Part shown: piece by piece, positions 59,101 through 64,000 of the stretch | Layout of the letters: each line of letters starts with the position of its first letter | Numbering within the stretch: position 1 is the stretch's first letter | NCBI GenBank assembly: GCA_037447655.1 | Contig: JBBHKE010003580.1 | Location: forward strand, 62,001 to 126,000 | Length of the DNA: 64,000 bases | Reading direction: 5' to 3' | From: Zygnema cylindricum | Lineage: Eukaryota; Streptophyta; Zygnematophyceae; Zygnematales; Zygnemataceae | Notes under the pieces: model-generated | The model's database searches: none | Told to the model about the DNA's origin: nothing | What the model saw: the letters and a program-made list of their open reading frames with translations, nothing else | Translations under genes and position numbers: made by a program

Positions 59101-62100
59101 GAGTTGAAGGAGCATCAGATTGCTTCATGCAGATTGTTGAAAACAACTTGTGAATAATTCATGATTTGTAAATGTTCGAATACTAGTTTTAGTATTACTA
59201 AACATTTGAGCATAGTACTGTTATTAGAAGTAATCGTGAAGTAGCCAGGTCATACAATGTTTATTTTCCTGGTCAACATTCTTTTACCCAACAAACTTGA
59301 CTCTCAACATTCAAGCTTTCTACTCAATAATCTCTCTTACAGTGAATTTCTCTTACGGTGCATTTCTTTTCTTTGTGTTTCGCAGTACGTTGGCGGGAGA
59401 GGTTCACAAGCCTCAAAAAAACTTTCCGAGGGCTCTTTTTTGTGCAGTCATTCTAGTGGTTGCCGCCTATCTTGTTCCTCTACTTTCTGGTACCGGAGCA
59501 ATACCATTTTCACCGGACCAATGGGGAGACGGATATCTTTCAACTGTGGGAAAGACGTTGGGAGGAGCTTGGTTGTTTTGGTGGATAGCTGTGGCGGCCG
59601 CTTTATCAAATATGGGACTTTTTGAGGCAGAGATGAGCAGGTAAAATTAGTGTTTTGGACCTATTATCTTACTATGATCTCTTTCTATTTTCTGAATTGG
59701 GGAATTTTAAATGTGCTTTTGTTTGGAAATCTTAACCATTGTGTTTTGAAAGTCCTCAAAGATTTCAGATTACAAGCTGTATTCAATGTGGAATCTGCAT
59801 CGTTTAACATTTGGAATCATTTTATATGTTGCTGAGCTGAAGGAATGGAAGTATCATGTGTGAGGTTTTACAGTTGGGAATTCTTGAAATTGTATTTGTT
59901 GTAGAAGTTTTTGAAGAAACTCGTCAAAGCGTTAAGGAGATTTGATGTGCTTGAAAAGATATGTGCTTGAAAGTTGAGAGATTACACTAAACTAATTGGC
60001 AATGTATGGCGGTATATTGCGTGATGTATTACACTCGGCAACTTTTCAAATTGTTTTGTTGTAGAAGTAACAAATGAAACTGCTGTGTATTTTGTCACTT
60101 GTCGCTTGTCAATGCTTTAAGGAGATTTGATGTGCTTGAAAGTTGAGAATAATATACTGAATCGGTCGAAGGTAATAGTGAATCAATTGAGTTTAATAGT
60201 GAATCAATTGAATGCAATAGTGAATCAATTGAATGCAATAGTAAATCAATTGAATGTAATAATGAATCAATTGGCAATGGCATGGGTTGCTCTACAGCGA
60301 TTCGTTTCAGCTATTGGGAATGGCAGAACGAGGAATGTTACCAGAAGTGTTTGCCTACCGTTCAAAACATGGAACACCCATAGTGGCAATTTTGTGTTCG
60401 GCAAGCGGTGTTGTACTGCTTTCTTTTTTGAGTTTTGATGAGGTGAGACCACCCTCAAACACATTTGCATTTCTGAATGGATTTGAGAATTGTTTAGGAA
60501 CTGGAGTCAATTGCAAACCAAGGGCGGAACCTTTTTTGTGTATTAATCATCTGCTCCGTTTTTTCTCTTTTTGCAGATTGTAGAGCTCCTCAATTTCCTT
60601 TACTGTTTCGGAATGCTCCTTGAATTTGCTGCATTCATAGCCCTTCGAATTTATCAACCGAACCTAACGCGTCCATTTCAGTAAGAATAAATCCAACCAG
60701 GTTTTTTGTTTTTACCCTCAGTCACAACCAACTTTTTAAGCCACAACCATTTTTTTAGTAAGGTTTTTGTTTTTACGCCTAAACTTTTGACCACCAGCTT
60801 TGTTTACATTCATCTCCCTTATGGATTTTCAGGTGAGGGATGAGAGGTAAGGGAATGGGGATATAATCATTGGGAATCCCTTGGAAAGGATTCGTTCATT
60901 CATTTGGTGCATCAATTGGTCATTTACTTGAGATTTTTTAGCTTTGATTAATTGCCTAAAGTAAAAAACTAAAGGTGATAATGCCAATCATGTCTAGGTT
61001 ATATGTTGCGAGCAAGTGAACCCTTTTTGAGTTGGATTTTTTTGGTTTGCTACTCTGTCCCATTCATTCTCTTCATATGATGTGTAAAGAGTCTTTTATT
61101 CCTTCTATTTATATGATCTGTAAAGTTTCATTTATGCGTTTTATTCATTTGTTGTGTAAAGATTCATTCCTGCAGCGTTCTTTTTTTGCTTTCAATGGCT
61201 TGAATGCATTAATGGTTTTTCACTGCATATGTTAATGGTAAATGAAGCAAGTTCAATGAATCCATTTCCATTTTAGTGCTTTCAATCTTTTGTCGTTTTT
61301 TTATTTGGGTATTCGTTGAGTTTCCGAAGTAGCCAAGTATGGTCCTAGTCATTTTGCCATCTTGCTCTGTTCATGAACTTTTAGTACTTGAGACATAAAA
61401 ATGGATTTTTTTGAGTTTTTTTTGGAGAGTAAATTAAGTGGTGTAGGCAATTGTTGTGTGTGACTCCCATGGGTTCGTGAGGTACAAACGGTTTTTAGTT
61501 ACTGGTTGTCTTTAAGTTTCATCTTGACAAAGTTTTGCAATATAGTGGTATCGATTTCATTAGGGATCGAGTGTGGAATACAGTGCTCGTACATCAACTT
61601 CACTTTATAACTCGAGTTGCAAACGAAAAAATAATACCAATTGACATTAGTTTAAGGCCATTGAATCTTTCACCTCACAATGTCCTAGGAATTTGATGAA
61701 CTGTGTGGAAATATTCTTATTGCCGTATTATTTTCTAATATTGCAGGGTCCCGGGTGGTACTATTGGAATAATTTTGATGTGTTTGGTGCCGACAGTACT
61801 ACTGATTGTTGTGATGTGCCTCGCCACTGTTCGGACCATAATTTTTAGGTATTTCATCGATGCCCATACTTTGATCAGGTGTCAGTAATTATGAGAGATT
61901 AAATGTTGCTTTAAACTTTTTACGACTATTCTTTTTTAGAAGTGTCAATATGCTGGTGTGGGTATGTGAGAGATTGCTAGGGGAGTTTTTGCAATCGGAA
62001 ATTGTCATGTATGTACGAAAACTTAACCAAAAATCAGCCCAAAGTTATCTTTAGTTGACTTTTTTTCTTGTCTTCTTTGTTTCTTATGTTGTGAAATGCG

Positions 62101-62576
62101 CGAAACTTGTCCCATGTATGTATTTGTATTGTAGTCAACTGATTAGTAAATTCATTTTGTTTTGCTGACTGGGCATTCCATTTTCTGTTTTCCCTTTCCG
62201 CTTTTCCCTTTTCCCTTTTTTCTTTCTTTTTTCTATTTCCTGGATTTTGGGGATTCACAGCTTCACAGTCGCTTTATTCGGCCTTTTCTTCTACCCTTTT
62301 CTTATGTACACTAAAAAGCGAAAATGGTTACGTTTTGCCGTTGATATCTCTCTTCCTGAAATTGCGACTCTCGATCCTCTTGTAGAAGATGCCGAAAGTT
62401 TTGAACCCGAGACAGATACAGAGGAAGCTCGGGAAGAGGATTCTTTACTATTTGTATCATATCCAGAAGGAGTAAACAGAAGAACTGTTTCTGGTGGACT
62501 CGAAGGACTTACTAAGGAACCGGATTTGATTGATGTTGAGGATTCAAATGGAGGGACAAGCAGGACATTGACGTAA
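53157..62576 (+). CDS. PUT: Polyamine transporter, APC superfamily, plant PUT/LAT type
   Basis: A membrane permease for polyamines (or related amino compounds) of the plant PUT/LAT clade. Exons: 53157-53216, 54223-54297, 54944-55030, 56039-56152, ~56300-56415, 56960-57114, 57813-57896, 59386-59640, 60298-60442, 60577-60680, 61747-61848, 62261-62576 (TAA); about 535 aa. All junctions are in phase except into exon 5. Family landmarks: [111 protein letters not shown], and a last membrane helix [15 protein letters not shown] before an acidic cytosolic tail. The expected WMKWLxGV-like stretch before DNSLYP was not found. ATG 53,157 is chosen as the in-frame start of an exon ending in a good donor; it could be further upstream. 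Introns hold MITEs and a minisatellite. Confidence 0.88.
54341..54556. mobile_element. Foldback MITE in transporter intron 2
   Basis: Outer ends TACTGCAAATTGCTATTGGC and CCCCAATAGCTGTTCATGGT with an internal stem made by CTCTGTGCACACTGTC and CAGGTGTGCACGGAAAA. Same organisation as the element at 28,682-28,907. Confidence 0.65.
54720..54855. repeat. GA-rich simple repeat in transporter intron 2
   Basis: GGGAGAGAGAG/GAAGAGG units, about 135 bp, between exons 2 and 3. The reading frames across it are artefacts. Confidence 0.85.
55640..55735 (+). repeat. Hairpin-bearing element 3' end with LINE-like tail
   Basis: Two adjacent perfect hairpins, CATTGCTA/TAGCAATG (loop AA) and GTGAC/GTCAC (loop ATTC), are followed by GGATGGTTTACCATTGACTT and GAATAAAG. 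The GATGGTTTACCAT tail matches the LINE-like 3' tails at 7,591 and 10,272. It lies in intron 3 of the transporter. Confidence 0.5.
57499..57686. mobile_element. MITE in transporter intron 6, CACCG family
   Basis: The left end TACACCTTGAATCGCTATTA and right end GCTAATAGCGATTTGCGGTG with TA after it. About 188 bp with a poly-T run inside. It lies between exons 6 and 7. Confidence 0.7.
58375..58745. repeat. TATCGGTAA palindrome-rich element in transporter intron 7
   Basis: Around 58,585-58,715 the motifs ATCGGTAA, TTACCGATA and TCGCGATAAATTACCGATAA alternate in both orientations. The outer parts (GTTCATCGCTATTACAGC at 58,380 and CTACCTAATAGTGATACACG at 58,733) resemble decayed ends of the CACCG family. 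I read this as a transposon inserted in or near an older MITE. Boundaries are approximate. Confidence 0.4.
60168..60275. repeat. 21-bp minisatellite in transporter intron 8
   Basis: About five units of AATAGTGAATCAATTGAATG with C between them. The array ends about 25 bp before the 3' splice site of exon 9 (TGCTCTACAG, exon start 60,298), so it covers the usual branch-point region. Confidence 0.85.
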
Positions 62577-62784
62577 GATCATATCCATGAATACGAGTAG
62601 AGGTTTTTCTCAGGTACGGTTTTGATGCAATTTCGTAGCTGAATGAATACGTCTGGGTTAAAATATTTTTTGTGAATAAGACGATTTTTTTTTTGTCTCG
62701 TGGTTTCTACGTTAAAATTCTGTAGAGTTGGAACGAAAGGTCTGTTGGAATCCTGGATTCGTTCTTATTCTCCTTTGCTACAAA
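62577..62784. other. 3' flank of the transporter gene
   Basis: Follows the TAA stop and should hold the 3' UTR. No other gene is recognised. Confidence 0.4.
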
Positions 62785-63005
62785 CTTGATTCATTAGACT
62801 TAGTGCTAGATAACGTAGTCTAGTATTCTGCTTTTCGTTATCTATTTTCTGTTCCTCTGTCTTAGATCCAGTTTTAGATATTTTTTCTTCCTCTTCTTAC
62901 GAAAGGACACCTTGTCCTTTCGTCATGCTTGGAAAAGACAAGTGACCCTTCGGGATCACGTAAACTATAGGACAGTCTGTCACGGTGACATTATGTGACA
63001 CTCTC
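62785..63005. repeat. Hairpin-array repeat, locus 2 (inverted relative to locus 1)
   Basis: Contains ACGAAAGGACA/TGTCCTTTCGT (62,899-62,923, perfect 11-bp stem, loop CCT), GTGACCC/GGGATCAC (62,942-62,959, one bulged A) and TGTCAC/GTGACA (62,978-62,990). The reverse complement also has AAGACAGAGGAACAGAAAAT and GAAGAGGAAGAAAA stretches corresponding to those beside stem four of locus 1. No coding. Confidence 0.55.
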
Positions 63006-64000
63006 AGTTACTACTTTAGCATGTTTTGTCTTCATTGTAACTCAACCATTTTTTTATCAACTATTTTGGCAATCATTTTACTTGCCCTTTTCTGTCCTTT
63101 TCTGTATTCCTGCCCGCTGCTATGACTACTAACTCAATAAGGACTTTGTGGGAGATATTTATTGAGGAGTTTATGTTTTGGTAATGAGCAAATTGCTCCT
63201 TTTTTGTTTTTTCTTTCGGTTTTTTTCCCTCTTTTTCTGTTACTCCAGAAGATCTCAGGTAGTGGTCGTACAGGATAACTCGATCTTTCGCAAGAAAATG
63301 TAATCACAAAATATTTTTTTTTATTGATCCAACTGACCGGAATCGTTTTAGAACGGACGGACTTTCCTTTTCTTATCGCGCTTTGTTGAATTTTAGGGGA
63401 ATTTTGTCGCAAGGAAGGCAAAGAAGGTTGAGCGAATGAGTTCCATGCATTAAGGTGGATCCTTTTTTTAGTACAACTAATGGTTTTTTTTAATTAGGTG
63501 GCTTTCGCGATCCTTGAGATTAGTTTTTGAGATTTAGGCTACATTGCCTCTGGCTCACAATTCTTGAACCTTTTGTTGATGATCCTGTCCAAATTTGGTG
63601 TAAATTCTGCCTTTATTCCTTTTTTTTTCCGTTTTCCGGTTTCCGTTTCTCGCAGTTGAAATGCATGTATTCAAGAGTGGTTCCATACAAAAGAAAGAGC
63701 AAATTTCTAAGGAAATTCCTTTGGTTCGAAGAAGAAAGGAGATGTTTTTGGGGCGGATATAACTTTGTTTCTTGAGAGCACTTGGAGGATCGTCCTTCAC
63801 GCCATTTCAAAAAGATTGGATTGAGAAATTTTGACTCCCAACCAAGAGTAGTGAAAAAGACTTATTGTTTTGTCACCTTTTCTCAAATTATGAAATGGAA
63901 TGTAATGTTATGAAATGGAATGAAATGGAATGAAATGTAAATTGTGAATTCAATGTCTAAAGACATGATTATGATTTTTTATTTTTTTTCGTTAGTCCAT
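63006..64000. other. 3' intergenic stretch, no gene recognised
   Basis: About 1 kb of AT-rich DNA. Frames of 65-95 codons on both strands carry no recognisable motif. Near 63,890-63,945 there is a short GAAATGGAAT tandem repeat. Confidence 0.5.

Noticed and set aside
1-64000. tRNA, rRNA or snRNA genes
   Set aside because: No cloverleaf with A/B boxes, no rRNA core sequence and no spliceosomal RNA signature was recognised on reading both strands. Small RNAs could still be missed by eye.

Overview
This is a window of nuclear DNA from an intron-rich, repeat-rich eukaryote, most likely a member of the green lineage (streptophyte alga or early-diverging land plant). Two of its genes align by eye almost residue for residue with land-plant proteins: a VPS33-type SM protein opening [14 protein letters not shown], and an APC-family polyamine transporter of the PUT/LAT type. 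Introns are GT-AG, 70-1,900 bp long, and full of small transposons. The sequence is AT-rich. Species cannot be named from the window.

Layout. 1-20,022: a long direct repeat. Copy A (1-~7,350) and copy B (~13,372-~20,020) flank about 6 kb of spacer. The spacer carries a decayed non-LTR retrotransposon 3' end and a 10-N assembly gap. The repeat copies hold no convincing gene, but they contain nested MITEs and a dense cluster of ACGT-core (bZIP-type) motifs. 20,427-36,446 (minus): a VPS33 homologue that I reconstruct as 22 small exons, about 594 aa, with at least seven MITE-like insertions in its introns. 36,447-~38,130: intergenic DNA with two head-to-head MITEs forming a long perfect palindrome. 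~38,130-44,066 (plus): a condensin HEAT-repeat subunit of the Cnd1 family, best matching CAP-D3 of condensin II. Its last exons are unusually large and its 5' end is unresolved. 44,067-46,186: minisatellites. 46,187-46,912 (minus): a CASD1-like SGNH/PC-esterase domain in one ORF, perhaps only the last exon of its gene. 46,913-53,156: a 750-bp purine-rich tract, GTAC-rich repeats and several MITEs. 53,157-62,576 (plus): the polyamine transporter, 12 exons located, with one conserved segment not found. 62,577-64,000: 3' flank with a hairpin-rich repeat.

The genes do not form a functional cluster. VPS33 acts in HOPS/CORVET membrane tethering, the Cnd1 protein in chromosome condensation, the SGNH protein probably in sugar O-acetylation or de-acetylation, and the transporter in polyamine uptake. 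The most original signals are non-coding: (i) a hairpin-array repeat seen at about 26.1-26.45 kb and, inverted, at about 62.8-63.0 kb; (ii) a GATGGTTTACCATC hairpin shared by the tails of LINE-like and hairpin-bearing repeats; (iii) a large family of TIR elements sharing the CACCGNNAATCGCTATTAGCG end; (iv) the ACGT-motif minisatellite inside the long repeat, which differs in copy number between the two copies.
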